Below are positions 7,421 to 16,978 of a stretch of DNA of 32,452 nucleotides, piece after piece. The first letter of the stretch is position 1. Every line of letters starts with the position of its first letter. This DNA comes from Flavobacterium enshiense DK69 (GTDB taxonomy: Bacteria; Bacteroidota; Bacteroidia; Flavobacteriales; Flavobacteriaceae): the NCBI RefSeq assembly GCF_000498495.1, contig NZ_AVCS01000040.1, positions 1-32,452 on the forward strand, in the 5' to 3' direction. A model generated the notes under the pieces. That model was given only the letters and a program-made list of their open reading frames with translations, searched no databases and was not told the DNA's origin. The translations under genes were made by a program, and so were the position numbers.

Positions 7421-10177
7421 ATGAACATTGCTCAAATAGAATCAAACCTTCAAAATGTAATAGCAAATTATACTCAGGAAACATTCATTTACGAATTGCT
7501 GTTAGCCTATGGTTTGCCTAAAGCTTCAATCACGAGATTACAAAAAGGGAATTTAAACCTTTCTAAAATGGTAGGCGAGGTGTCGTGGAAAGGGAAAGTA
7601 TTTTTTAAACCTGTTTTCAATGAAGATTTACACCTCGCAATAACAAATGCAAAGGAGCAATTAAAGCAAGGGCAACGTTTTGTTATAGTAACAGATTTCA
7701 TAACGCTCTTAGCCATTGATACCAAAATTAATGACAGTTTAGATATAGATTTCGATGCTTTACCAAAGCATTTTGATTTCTTCTTGCCTTGGGCGGGAAT
7801 GGAAAAAGCATCACATAAAAAAGAGACCGAAGCTGATGTCAAAGCAGCTGAAAAAATGGCAAAGCTTTTTGACGAAATCAAAAAAGACAATCCGGACAAC
7901 TCTCCAGAATTCATTCATGGATTGAATGTGTTTCTTTCGCGTTTATTGTTTTGCTTTTTTGCAGAGGATACCGAAATTTTTCCAAAGAACTTATTTACTC
8001 ATTCAATACAGAATCATACTCAAACAGATGGGAGCGATTTAAGCGGGCATCTTGATAGGATATTCGAGGTTATGAATACTCCGGCAAAACAACGCAGAAA
8101 CCTTCCGGCATACTTAGAAGTGTTTCCGTATGTTAACGGAGGCTTGTTTAGGGATATATATGAATCTCCGGTTTTCACACGCCGAAGTAGGCAAGCTGTA
8201 ATTGACAGTGGGGACCAAAACTGGGCTTTTATTAATCCGGACATTTTTGGTTCGATGATACAAGCGGTAATCACTCCAGAGCACCGTGGTGGCTTAGGGA
8301 TGCACTATACCAGTGTGCCTAACATCATGAAGGTAATTGAACCATTGTTCCTGAATGATTTATATCAAGAATTTGAAAGTGCAACATACGAACCACGAAA
8401 ACTAAACAAGCTATTAGACAGAATCAGTAAAATAAAAATATTTGATCCGGCTTGTGGTAGCGGGAATTTCTTAATTATTGCCTACAAAGAACTTCGCTTA
8501 CTCGAAATTAGAATATTAGAACAATTACAATCATTACAAAAAGCAGCTACGGGATTTGAACCATATCAGTTGGAGCTCATACCAAAAGCTCAGCTAACTT
8601 TAGCGGCTCAATACCAACCAACACTCTTTTCAAGGATTGAATTATCTCAGTTTTACGGTATAGAGTTAGACGATTTTGCACATGAAATTGCAATACTGTC
8701 TTTATGGTTGGCGCAGCACCAGATGAATCAAAAATTCAAAGAAGTCTTTGGTTCTGCAAACCCAACTTTGCCGTTACAGGCTGGGGGAAATATTGTACAC
8801 GGGAATGCAACTAGAGTAGATTGGGAAACAGTATGTCCTAAAAGAGAAGGAGACGAAATTTATATTTTGGGAAATCCCCCTTATTTGGGAAGTAGTTTAC
8901 AGAATGCCGAACAAAAGAAGGATATGGCATTAGTATTTAAGGGATTTAAAAATTATAAAAATTTAGATTACATAGCGGCTTGGTTTATAAAAGGAGGAAA
9001 TTATATCCGAAACCATAGTGCGCAATTTGCTTTTGTTTCTACGAATTCGATTTGTCAGGGTGAACAAGTGGCTTTATTATGGCCACCAATTTTCGACAAA
9101 AATTTAGAAATAGGATTTGCATACACATCCTTTAAATGGGATAATAATGCAAAAGGAAAAGCAGCTGTATCGGTTGTTATTATTGGTATTAGAAATATTG
9201 AAAAAACTCAAAAATTTATATTTAATGGTAACACAAAATATGTAGTTAATAATATTAATGCATATTTGGCTAATGCTAAAAATATTATTATTGAAAAAAA
9301 ACAAAAACAACTTTCTTCTTTACCAGCGATGACTTCTGGTATTAAAGCTGGTGATGGAGGAAATCTTATTTTAAACGAAGAAGAAAAAAATAATTTACTC
9401 AAAGAATATCCAGAATCAAAACCCTTAATAAAAGATTATATTGGGGCTGATGATTTTATGAATGGAAAAAAGAGATATTGTATTTGGGTTACAGATAAAA
9501 ATAAGGACTTATCATATTCAATCCCGCCTCTTGTAAAAAGATTTGAAAAATGTAGAGAATTAAGAATTGCAAGTAAAAAAGCTGCAACTCGTAAAAAAGC
9601 TGCATTTCCACATCAATTTGATGAGACAACATTCATTGAAGCACACTCAATTATTATTCCTCAGACAGGTTCTGAAAAAAGAAATTATGTTCCTATTGGT
9701 TTCCTTGACTCAGGAACAATAATTTCAAATGCTGCAAGAGCAATATATAATGCGGAGCCTTATTTATTTAGTATTGTTTCATCTCGAATGCACATTGTTT
9801 GGGTAAAGGCTGTTGCAGGTAGATTAAAAACCGACATGCAATATTCAAATACATTATGTTACAACACATTCCCATTTCCTCCCATTTCCCAATTTCAAAA
9901 AGAAGAGTTAGAACAATGTGTATTTAGAATTTTGGAAGAACGAGAAAACCACTCCGAGAAAACTTTAGCACAATTATACGACCCGGAAAACATGCCTGAA
10001 GAATTACAGGAAGTTCATCGCTTAAACGATTTGGCTGTAGAGCGTTGTTACCGTAGCAAGCCGTTTGAAAGCGACAAAGAACGATTGGAATTCCTTTTTA
10101 AGTTGTATGAAAAAATGACAGTAGAGGAGAAAGAAAAAGAAGCTGTGCTTATTGATAAAAAATCCAAAAAAGCCTAA
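7421..10177 (+). CDS. MmeI-like class I DNA methyltransferase, nuclease motif degenerate
   Basis: 918 residues, the usual length of MmeI-type (Type IIL) enzymes. Adenine N6-methylation of DNA is expected from motif I DPACGSGNF (D342-F350) and motif IV NPPY (N485-Y488). N-terminal residues 1-110 align by eye with the PD-(D/E)xK nuclease region of the family, but where active members have GRxD...VEHK this protein has GEVSW (S55) and KVFFKPV (K63, V65), so all three catalytic residues appear lost. The C-terminal half should contain the target-recognition domain (about 600-830). It leads an operon: the next ATG lies 5 nt after its stop. I infer it modifies DNA while cutting is done by downstream proteins. 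Confidence 0.88.
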   Translation: MNIAQIESNLQNVIANYTQETFIYELLLAYGLPKASITRLQKGNLNLSKMVGEVSWKGKVFFKPVFNEDLHLAITNAKEQLKQGQRFVIVTDFITLLAIDTKINDSLDIDFDALPKHFDFFLPWAGMEKASHKKETEADVKAAEKMAKLFDEIKKDNPDNSPEFIHGLNVFLSRLLFCFFAEDTEIFPKNLFTHSIQNHTQTDGSDLSGHLDRIFEVMNTPAKQRRNLPAYLEVFPYVNGGLFRDIYESPVFTRRSRQAVIDSGDQNWAFINPDIFGSMIQAVITPEHRGGLGMHYTSVPNIMKVIEPLFLNDLYQEFESATYEPRKLNKLLDRISKIKIFDPACGSGNFLIIAYKELRLLEIRILEQLQSLQKAATGFEPYQLELIPKAQLTLAAQYQPTLFSRIELSQFYGIELDDFAHEIAILSLWLAQHQMNQKFKEVFGSANPTLPLQAGGNIVHGNATRVDWETVCPKREGDEIYILGNPPYLGSSLQNAEQKKDMALVFKGFKNYKNLDYIAAWFIKGGNYIRNHSAQFAFVSTNSICQGEQVALLWPPIFDKNLEIGFAYTSFKWDNNAKGKAAVSVVIIGIRNIEKTQKFIFNGNTKYVVNNINAYLANAKNIIIEKKQKQLSSLPAMTSGIKAGDGGNLILNEEEKNNLLKEYPESKPLIKDYIGADDFMNGKKRYCIWVTDKNKDLSYSIPPLVKRFEKCRELRIASKKAATRKKAAFPHQFDETTFIEAHSIIIPQTGSEKRNYVPIGFLDSGTIISNAARAIYNAEPYLFSIVSSRMHIVWVKAVAGRLKTDMQYSNTLCYNTFPFPPISQFQKEELEQCVFRILEERENHSEKTLAQLYDPENMPEELQEVHRLNDLAVERCYRSKPFESDKERLEFLFKLYEKMTVEEKEKEAVLIDKKSKKA

Positions 10178-10182
10178 ATCTA

Positions 10183-11694
10183 ATGGAAGTAGCCGATAAA
10201 GTAATAAAAATTGAAACAGAACAACTTTTAAATGACTTTAAGCAGCATTTAGATTTTGGGAATAATAAAAGAATACTTTTTTCAGGACCATTCGGAACCG
10301 GAAAATCTACCTTTTTAAATGAGTTTTCCGAAAAGGAAAATGACGATTTTTTCTATCTTAAAATATTTCCGGTTAACTATTCCGTTTCAAATAACGAAGA
10401 TGTTTTCGAGTTAATAAAATTCGATTTGCTGTTGCAGTTAATGGGGAATTATTACGAAGAAATAAACCTAAAGAAAGAGGATTTTACATTATTACTGAAA
10501 AGTCAGGTGTTCATCATGGAGCGCATGAAATTCATGCCTTTGTTGTATGCTATACTTGGTTTAAGCGAAAAATTAGGGACTCCTATTGTCGATTTTATAA
10601 AAGCTCTGAAGGAAACGGTTGGTGATTTTGAAACCTTCAGTAATGAGATGAAAGTTGATGAAGAGAACGACATTACTGCCTTTCTGCAATCTATAGAACA
10701 AAAAACGGGCAGCCACCACGAAATGGATGCGGTTTCAGAATTGATTTTAGATTTAATTGCAAGAATTAAAGCAGTCAAAGGCAATGTACAATCCGTTTTA
10801 ATCATCGACGATTTAGACCGATTGGATCCGGAGCATATTTTCAGATTGTTCAATATTTTCAGTGCACATTACGACGAGATTAATGGAGAAAACAAATTTG
10901 GTTTTGATAAGGTTATCTTTGTTTGTGACATAGAAAACATTCGAAAAATATTTCATCATAAATATGGTCAAGGGGTAGATTTTTCAGGATACATCGACAA
11001 GTTTTATTCTATAAAACCTTTTGATTTTGATAACAGGAAGTACATTCAGGAAAAAGTTGTAGAGTTTATAAAGCTTATTCAGTTTGAAGATAAGTTATAT
11101 CTGTTTAGGATGCCTGAGAATCAATTTTTTTTAAAGACACTAAAATCAATTTTAATTTCACTGATTGAAAGCAAACAGCTTAATTTAAGAGTGTTGATTA
11201 ATCCAAATACAGTTACGATAGAAGAAAAGTATTTTAAAGGAGATGCAAAAAGTTCAATGCGTTCGGTTCTTAACACACCTGTTGTTGTATTGTTTTATGT
11301 GTTGAAAAATTTCTATGCTTCTTTTGAAATATTGCATGAGAGGATGAATAAATTAAATAGTTCTCTAAATAAAGAAACAATTACAACAGATCCTTCTTAT
11401 TCTAATTTTAATATGTCTGAAGATTGTACCAAAGGTATAGTGTCTTTTTGTTTGCCATTTATTTTGAGTAATGAAGGATTATATACTGAAGGAGAGGGGA
11501 AAAAAGCATGTGTCTCTGCAAAATATAACTGCACAATTCATTATAATGATTTTCCATATTCTGATTATAATTTTCACAATTTTCAGAAGGCGACAAGAAA
11601 GGATGTAAATGGTGAAGTAGAATTGCATCTAAATCCTTTTCAAATTCTGCTCGACACTTTTGAAATTTGTAAAAAGAATGGTTTGCTAAAATAA
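10183..11694 (+). CDS. KAP-family P-loop NTPase
   Basis: 503 residues. Walker A is GPFGTGKST (G35-T43) and Walker B is LIIDDLDRLD (D209-D215), the DDLDRL form characteristic of KAP NTPases, with HIFRLFNIFSAHYDE after it. No transmembrane segment is inserted in the P-loop domain, so it is probably cytoplasmic. The C-terminal 200 residues are not recognisable to me. KAP ATPases recur in anti-phage systems (for example QatA and Tmn), where they are thought to drive assembly or sensing by ATP hydrolysis. It starts 5 nt after the methyltransferase, so it is almost certainly co-translated with it. Confidence 0.85.
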   Translation: MEVADKVIKIETEQLLNDFKQHLDFGNNKRILFSGPFGTGKSTFLNEFSEKENDDFFYLKIFPVNYSVSNNEDVFELIKFDLLLQLMGNYYEEINLKKEDFTLLLKSQVFIMERMKFMPLLYAILGLSEKLGTPIVDFIKALKETVGDFETFSNEMKVDEENDITAFLQSIEQKTGSHHEMDAVSELILDLIARIKAVKGNVQSVLIIDDLDRLDPEHIFRLFNIFSAHYDEINGENKFGFDKVIFVCDIENIRKIFHHKYGQGVDFSGYIDKFYSIKPFDFDNRKYIQEKVVEFIKLIQFEDKLYLFRMPENQFFLKTLKSILISLIESKQLNLRVLINPNTVTIEEKYFKGDAKSSMRSVLNTPVVVLFYVLKNFYASFEILHERMNKLNSSLNKETITTDPSYSNFNMSEDCTKGIVSFCLPFILSNEGLYTEGEGKKACVSAKYNCTIHYNDFPYSDYNFHNFQKATRKDVNGEVELHLNPFQILLDTFEICKKNGLLK

Positions 11695-11748
11695 ATTTTA
11701 AAGAGCGTATTAATTCAATTAAATGATTAAGGCTCAAAAAGGAAAAAA

Positions 11749-12798
11749 ATGAAAGATTTAACCAATTCACATATAGACCGTAAAAATGTATTGAATAACA
11801 ATGCGGCTGTCAAAGAAATATATGACCAATTAGGGTTTACGGGGATATTTTTTGAGAATAAATACCGATATACACTTAATCAAGTTGCAAAATTTTATGA
11901 AGTTGATGTTCGTACTATTAAACGATTATTAGAAGATAACGGTGAAGAGCTAAAAACCTCTGGTTATGAGTTGTTTACAGGAGCAAAATTAAAACTGTTC
12001 AAAGAAGTTGTATCGCAACAGAGGGACATTGATGTCCCTCTGTTGATACAAGATGATGAAAATGAGGTTGTTGGAGTAAAATCAAACAAAATAAGTGTTT
12101 TTAATTTTAAAGCATTATTAAATATTGGTATGCTACTCCAAACTTCCGAAAAAGCCAAAGAAGTCAGGGCATTTATGCTAAATGTTGTGATAGATGTATT
12201 AAACAAAAAATTGGGTGGTTCTACCAAGTTTATTAATCAAAGGGAAGAAGAATTCGTTCCGGCTGCCATAAGGGAAATTAGCTATCGTAAAGAATTCACT
12301 AATGCAATAGACTTATATATAACAAACAACAAGTTTAAATACGGACAATTAACCGATAAGATTTACAAAAGTATTTTCAAGGAAAATGCGAAAGAGTATC
12401 GTAAAGTTCTGGATTTAAAATCAAAGGAAAGTGTCAGAGCCACGATGTATTCCGAAGTGTTGGATTTAATATCCAGTTATGAAAATGGTTTTGCCGAATT
12501 TCTGAAAGATCAATTTGAACAAAATCAAAGACAATTTACGTTGTCAGAAGCGCACGAAATCTTTTCAAACTTCGAAAAGCTAACCAATAAAATTTATGAA
12601 CCGTTAAGGGAAAAAGCCAGAAGTCTAATGGCGAGTAGGGATATGGCATTTAGGGATGCACTACACGAAAAGCTTAAGGATTATGTAAGTACGGTAAGTC
12701 CTGAAGATTTTGATAAATTTTTAGGAGAGAAAAGCCAGGCTTTAGAAGAAAGATTGAAAGAAAATATAGATGTGTTCAAAAGATTAAAAGACCGTTAG
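11749..12798 (+). CDS. DNA-binding protein paired with Doc/Fic (BRO/antirepressor-like)
   Basis: 349 residues. Residues 40-70 (YTLNQVAKFYEVDVRTIKRLLEDN) form a clear helix-turn-helix. The next part contains ISVFNFKALLNIGMLLQTSEKAKEVRAFML, resembling phage antirepressor/BRO-type domains. The C-terminal half is helical with a conserved-looking YRKEFTNAIDLY...EYRKVLDL. Proteins of this kind are common immediately upstream of Doc/Fic genes inside restriction-modification loci. It is 3 nt from the Doc gene and 54 nt after the KAP gene. It may act as antitoxin, operator-binding regulator or adaptor; the sequence does not decide. Confidence 0.75.
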   Translation: MKDLTNSHIDRKNVLNNNAAVKEIYDQLGFTGIFFENKYRYTLNQVAKFYEVDVRTIKRLLEDNGEELKTSGYELFTGAKLKLFKEVVSQQRDIDVPLLIQDDENEVVGVKSNKISVFNFKALLNIGMLLQTSEKAKEVRAFMLNVVIDVLNKKLGGSTKFINQREEEFVPAAIREISYRKEFTNAIDLYITNNKFKYGQLTDKIYKSIFKENAKEYRKVLDLKSKESVRATMYSEVLDLISSYENGFAEFLKDQFEQNQRQFTLSEAHEIFSNFEKLTNKIYEPLREKARSLMASRDMAFRDALHEKLKDYVSTVSPEDFDKFLGEKSQALEERLKENIDVFKRLKDR

Positions 12799-12801
12799 TG
12801 C

Positions 12802-13263
12802 ATGGACTACATTTATATAGACACCGCACACGCCATTAAAGAACAGGATTTTATCATTGAAAACAGTGGTGGCAGGAAAGGAATAATAAACATTGGTTTA
12901 GTGGATAGCGTTTTAGAGCACATGCAAAATGATTTGTATTATCCTGAATTTGAAGACAAAGCTTGTCATTTATTCTATTCGATAAATAAAAACCATGCCT
13001 TTGAAGACGGAAATAAAAGAACCTCTATTGTTTTGACTGCATATTTTCTTGAAGTAAATGGTTTTGATTTCAAAGTAGGTCATTTTATTCGGGAAATGGA
13101 AAACATCGCAGTTCATGTGGCAGACAACCGTATAGATAAAGAGTTGTTGCTTGAAATTATTGCGTCAATCCTATACGAAAATGATTATGATGAAGAATTA
13201 CAATTGAAAATAGTTAATGCAATAGCAATACAAGAGAACGATCAGGAAGAAAATGAGTTTTAA
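12802..13263 (+). CDS. Doc-type Fic-domain protein
   Basis: 153 residues. The Fic core motif is intact as HAFEDGNKR (H65-R73), matching HxFx(D/N)xNKR; His65 would be the catalytic base and NKR would bind nucleotide. The length and short N-terminus match the Doc (death-on-curing) branch, whose members phosphorylate or AMPylate a target such as EF-Tu. No inhibitory (S/T)xxxE(G/N) helix is evident inside the protein, so control should come from a partner, presumably the DNA-binding protein directly upstream. The location inside a methyltransferase/helicase locus suggests a back-up toxin that acts if restriction fails, which is inference. Confidence 0.85.
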   Translation: MDYIYIDTAHAIKEQDFIIENSGGRKGIINIGLVDSVLEHMQNDLYYPEFEDKACHLFYSINKNHAFEDGNKRTSIVLTAYFLEVNGFDFKVGHFIREMENIAVHVADNRIDKELLLEIIASILYENDYDEELQLKIVNAIAIQENDQEENEF

Positions 13264-13351
13264 AAAAAAATAAAACGAGAAATAAAATCTACAAATCCAG
13301 TAATATCAAGGGTTTGTTTATTTCTTTCAATAATTATTTAAAAAATAAAAT

Positions 13352-15286
13352 ATGCCGGATATAGTAAATGTTAGTTACCACCAAACGGGGGATAGTACCA
13401 AAGTCAATACTATGGGGATGCGTGAAATGCAAACACGAGCCTTTGAATCTCGTGATGCGCAATATCTTTTATTAAAAGCACCTCCGGCATCAGGAAAATC
13501 TCGTGCCTTAATGTTTTTGGCTTTAGATAAGTTGGTAAACCAAGGCGTTAAAAAAGTCATAGTAGCGGTTCCGGAACGTTCTATTGGTAGTTCGTTTTCA
13601 AAAACAGATTTGAAGAAAGATGGTTTTTTTGCCAACTGGGAACCAAATGATGTTTACAATTTATGTACACCAGGAGACGAAGGAAGTAGCAGTAAAGTTA
13701 AAGCCTTCCATAAATTTTTGGATAGCGATGAAAAAATATTAATCTGTACACATGCCACTTTACGCTTTGCTTGTGAAGAGTTGGACGAAGCAAAATTCAA
13801 CAATACATTACTTGCAATCGATGAATTTCATCACGTTTCCGCCGATATTAATAACCGATTAGGTGAAAGGTTGAAAACAATAATGGGTAAATCAACGGCT
13901 CACATCATTGCAATGACGGGTTCTTATTTCAGAGGAGACAGTGTACCTATTTTAACACCTCAAGACGAAGCAAAATTCACCAAAGTAACCTATAACTATT
14001 ACGAGCAGTTAAATGGGTATAATTTTCTGAAATCATTGGGAATAGGGTACCATTTCTACACAGGAAAATATACTTCGGCAATATTGGATATTCTGGATAC
14101 AGATAAGAAAACGATAGTACATATTCCAAATGTAAATTCTGGAGAATCTACAAAACAAAAGCATGATGAAGTTGGTTTTATTATAGATGCAATTGGCGAT
14201 ATTGTTAAACAAGATTCCGATACCGGAGTTATTCACGTAAAAAGGCACACAGACGGAAAAGTTTTAAAAGTGGCTGATTTAGTCGAAGACAATCCAAGAG
14301 AGCGTGATAAAATAGTAAACTATTTGCGTAATGTTAAATCTGTAGACGATATGGATTTGATTATTGCGTTAGGTATGGCAAAAGAAGGCTTCGATTGGCC
14401 TTATTGTGAACATGCTTTAACCGTAGGGTATCGAGGCTCGTTAACCGAAATCATTCAAATTATTGGGCGTTGTACTCGTGATAGCAATAACAAATCACAT
14501 GCACAATTCACCAATCTTATTGCAAGTCCGGATGCTTTACAAGATGATGTAAAAGTGGCTACCAACAATATGCTGAAAGCCATTACAGCATCGTTGTTAA
14601 TGGAGCAGGTTTTGGCACCTAATTTCAAATTTAAAACAAGAGTCGACAATGACGATGAAGAGGCGAAACCGGGGGAAATTAAAATAAGAGGTTTTAAGGA
14701 ACCAAGTTCAAAAAGGGTTAAGGATATTCTCGAATCCGATTTGAATGACTTAAAAGCCAATATCCTGCAAGATGATGTCATGATAAAAGCAATGCCGGGG
14801 AATATTGATGCCGAAGTAATTAATAAAGTACTAATTCCAAAAATCATAAGGGTTAAGTATCCGGAATTATCCGAGGAAGAAATCGAAGAGATCCGTCAGC
14901 ATGTCGTGGTAGATTCTGTGATTAAAAACGGTGGAATAAAAGAAGTTGGGGATAAACGATTTATTACTATGGCTGATAAATTTGTCAACATCGATGATAT
15001 TCATATTGATTTGATTGATAAGGTTAACCCATTTCAAAAAGCATTCGAAATCCTTTCAAAAGATGTAACAACAAAAGTGTTGAAAGTAATTCAGGACACT
15101 ATTGAAGCTACCCGAATAAAAATGGATTTTGAAGAAGCCAAAATTTTGTGGCCCAAAATTGTAGAGTTCAGAAGAATGTATGATAAAGAACCAAGTTTAA
15201 ATGCTAACGATCCACTAGAAAGAAGAATGGCAGAATGTGTTATTTATCTCAAAGAAGAAAAAAGAAAACGATTAGCTAATGGATAA
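13352..15286 (+). CDS. SF2 DExH helicase, putative restriction motor
   Basis: 644 residues. Motif I is APPASGKS (A43-S50), motif II DEFHH (D157-H161), motif III AMTGSY, and motif VI QIIGRCTRD (Q369-D377 with R373 and R376). This is the layout of helicase subunits of Type I/III-like restriction systems, which translocate on duplex DNA using ATP. No nuclease domain is visible in the protein. Its C-terminal 40 residues (WPKIVEFRRMYDKEPSLNA) resemble the N-terminal segment of the next protein. It begins 88 nt after the Doc gene, and its stop overlaps the next start by 8 nt, so helicase and GIY-YIG nuclease are almost certainly partners. Confidence 0.88.
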   Translation: MPDIVNVSYHQTGDSTKVNTMGMREMQTRAFESRDAQYLLLKAPPASGKSRALMFLALDKLVNQGVKKVIVAVPERSIGSSFSKTDLKKDGFFANWEPNDVYNLCTPGDEGSSSKVKAFHKFLDSDEKILICTHATLRFACEELDEAKFNNTLLAIDEFHHVSADINNRLGERLKTIMGKSTAHIIAMTGSYFRGDSVPILTPQDEAKFTKVTYNYYEQLNGYNFLKSLGIGYHFYTGKYTSAILDILDTDKKTIVHIPNVNSGESTKQKHDEVGFIIDAIGDIVKQDSDTGVIHVKRHTDGKVLKVADLVEDNPRERDKIVNYLRNVKSVDDMDLIIALGMAKEGFDWPYCEHALTVGYRGSLTEIIQIIGRCTRDSNNKSHAQFTNLIASPDALQDDVKVATNNMLKAITASLLMEQVLAPNFKFKTRVDNDDEEAKPGEIKIRGFKEPSSKRVKDILESDLNDLKANILQDDVMIKAMPGNIDAEVINKVLIPKIIRVKYPELSEEEIEEIRQHVVVDSVIKNGGIKEVGDKRFITMADKFVNIDDIHIDLIDKVNPFQKAFEILSKDVTTKVLKVIQDTIEATRIKMDFEEAKILWPKIVEFRRMYDKEPSLNANDPLERRMAECVIYLKEEKRKRLANG

Positions 15287-16481
15287 GGATAAAGTTCTGG
15301 ACGATATTTTTAACAATGATGAGTTTGATATTCTAAATGTCAAACCAAAAGTGGCTAATGGCAAAAATGAAGACGAGAGATTATTGGCTTCATTTGCGGA
15401 AATTAATGCCTTCTATTTAAAACACAATAGAGAACCACAGCCCAATCCGAGTAATATATCAGAATTTCAGCTCTATTCAAGATTAAAAAAGATTAGAGAA
15501 AATCCGGAAAAGATAGAGTCGTTGCAGAAGGAAGATGTACATGGTTTATTAAACTTTGAAAAAAAAGAAATCAATTCGTTGGAAGATATTTTTAGCGATG
15601 ATAGTTTCGATTTATTAGAAGACGATACGGATTTGTTTGATTTTAAACATACGCCGAAAGACCAAGAAAGAACTGCAACCGATTTTGTGGCAAGAAGAAA
15701 AGCATGTAAAGACTTCGATAAATATGAAAAGTTGTTTAGAGAAGTTCAAAAGGATTTGGCAGAAGGAAAAAGAAAACTGGTTGATTTTAAACAAGGCAAT
15801 CTCCGTGAAAACACGTATTATGTTCATAATGGGGTTTTGTTTTTGTTAGAGGAAATAAAAATTTCTAAAAAAGAACATTACAGAGAAGATGGAACAAGAG
15901 TACGGGAAGACGGGCGCACCAGATGCATCTTCGAAAACGGCACAGAATCCAATATGCTAAAAAGGTCCGTTGAGAAAATCTTATATGCTAATGGACAAGT
16001 GGTTACTGAGAACATAAGCAAAGTAAACGAAAAGTTTATTGAGAATTTCAGTAACATCACAGATGAAGACGAAGAAGCCGGTTATATTTATGTGTTGCAA
16101 TCCAAAAGCAAAGACGAAAGAATTCAAGCAATTGAAAACTTATTCAAGATTGGATATTCAAAAGTAGAAGTAGAAGAAAGGATTAAAAATGCAGAAAAAG
16201 AGCCAACGTATTTAATGGCACCGGTAAAAATAATAACCGCTTGGAAATGCTATAATATGAATCCTCAAAAGTTGGAGCAATTGCTTCATAATTTCTTTGG
16301 AAAAGCCTGTCTAAATATCGATGTTTTCGATGCAAATAATAAAAGGTACACCCCCAGAGAATGGTTTGTGGCACCTATCGAAATCATTGAACAAGCTATT
16401 GAATTGATTATTAGCGGAGAGGTGGTTAATTTTTCTTATGATGAAGAAAATAAGGTGATTAGCACAAAGTTAAAACAATAA
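15279..16481 (+). CDS. GIY-YIG nuclease (T5orf172/Mug113-like) coupled to the helicase
   Basis: 400 residues. The C-terminal 125 residues form a GIY-YIG domain: GYIYVL for GIY, LFKIGYS for YIG, an ERIKNA arginine, KLEQLLHNFF supplying the metal-binding Glu, and REWF near the end, as in the T5orf172 branch. The N-terminal 60-80 residues (AEINAFYLKHNREP) look like the C-terminal tail of the helicase, and a central region of about 100 residues is unassigned. The 8 nt overlap with the helicase gene indicates coupling. I infer that this is the DNA-cutting subunit of the restriction-like complex, replacing the lost nuclease of the methyltransferase. Confidence 0.82.
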   Translation: MDKDKVLDDIFNNDEFDILNVKPKVANGKNEDERLLASFAEINAFYLKHNREPQPNPSNISEFQLYSRLKKIRENPEKIESLQKEDVHGLLNFEKKEINSLEDIFSDDSFDLLEDDTDLFDFKHTPKDQERTATDFVARRKACKDFDKYEKLFREVQKDLAEGKRKLVDFKQGNLRENTYYVHNGVLFLLEEIKISKKEHYREDGTRVREDGRTRCIFENGTESNMLKRSVEKILYANGQVVTENISKVNEKFIENFSNITDEDEEAGYIYVLQSKSKDERIQAIENLFKIGYSKVEVEERIKNAEKEPTYLMAPVKIITAWKCYNMNPQKLEQLLHNFFGKACLNIDVFDANNKRYTPREWFVAPIEIIEQAIELIISGEVVNFSYDEENKVISTKLKQ

Positions 16482-16516
16482 TATTTTTTAGATTATAAAA
16501 CAAATGTGTTTGAAGA

Positions 16517-16972
16517 ATGAGTAATGAAGTTAAAATATACTTTGATAGCCCAAAATCATTTCAACCCGATAACATAAAACCATTAAACGGGATTGCGGGA
16601 TTGTATTTTATTTTCAGTCAGTCAATTGATATTCAATACCCTTTTGAGAAATCAAAACTATTATATATCGGGATGAGTGAAAAAAAAACCAATAGTATTG
16701 CAAGTAGATTATCTGGACATTTTGACGGGAAATCTAAAAATGTAGGATTAACTAATTATAGAAAAGTGGAACCGCTTTTATTTACTTATATCAATTTTGA
16801 AATGCTTCAAAATATTTGGCATTTTCGAATTGAAGATTTGGAAAGTTATTTTTTATTAAATTTTGTAGAGCATTTCGGCGTGTATCCAATTTGCAATAAC
16901 AAGACGGGTTTCGAAATTAGAAACAACATATTATCAACAAATTTTAAAATTGATTGGGATTATTTTAAATAA
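16517..16972 (+). CDS. Small GIY-YIG domain protein
   Basis: 151 residues, nearly all one GIY-YIG fold: GLYFIF (about residue 29), KLLYIGMSE (about 50), IASRLSGHF for the catalytic Arg, a Glu in IEDLESYFL, and a terminal YPICNNKTG Asn-containing segment. Expected to be a metal-dependent DNA nuclease. It differs clearly from the larger GIY-YIG protein upstream. It starts 35 nt after it and lies 6 nt before a 60-residue gene that overlaps the AAA ATPase gene, so I place it with that ATPase as a nuclease-ATPase module. Confidence 0.78.
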   Translation: MSNEVKIYFDSPKSFQPDNIKPLNGIAGLYFIFSQSIDIQYPFEKSKLLYIGMSEKKTNSIASRLSGHFDGKSKNVGLTNYRKVEPLLFTYINFEMLQNIWHFRIEDLESYFLLNFVEHFGVYPICNNKTGFEIRNNILSTNFKIDWDYFK

Positions 16973-16978
16973 AATATT

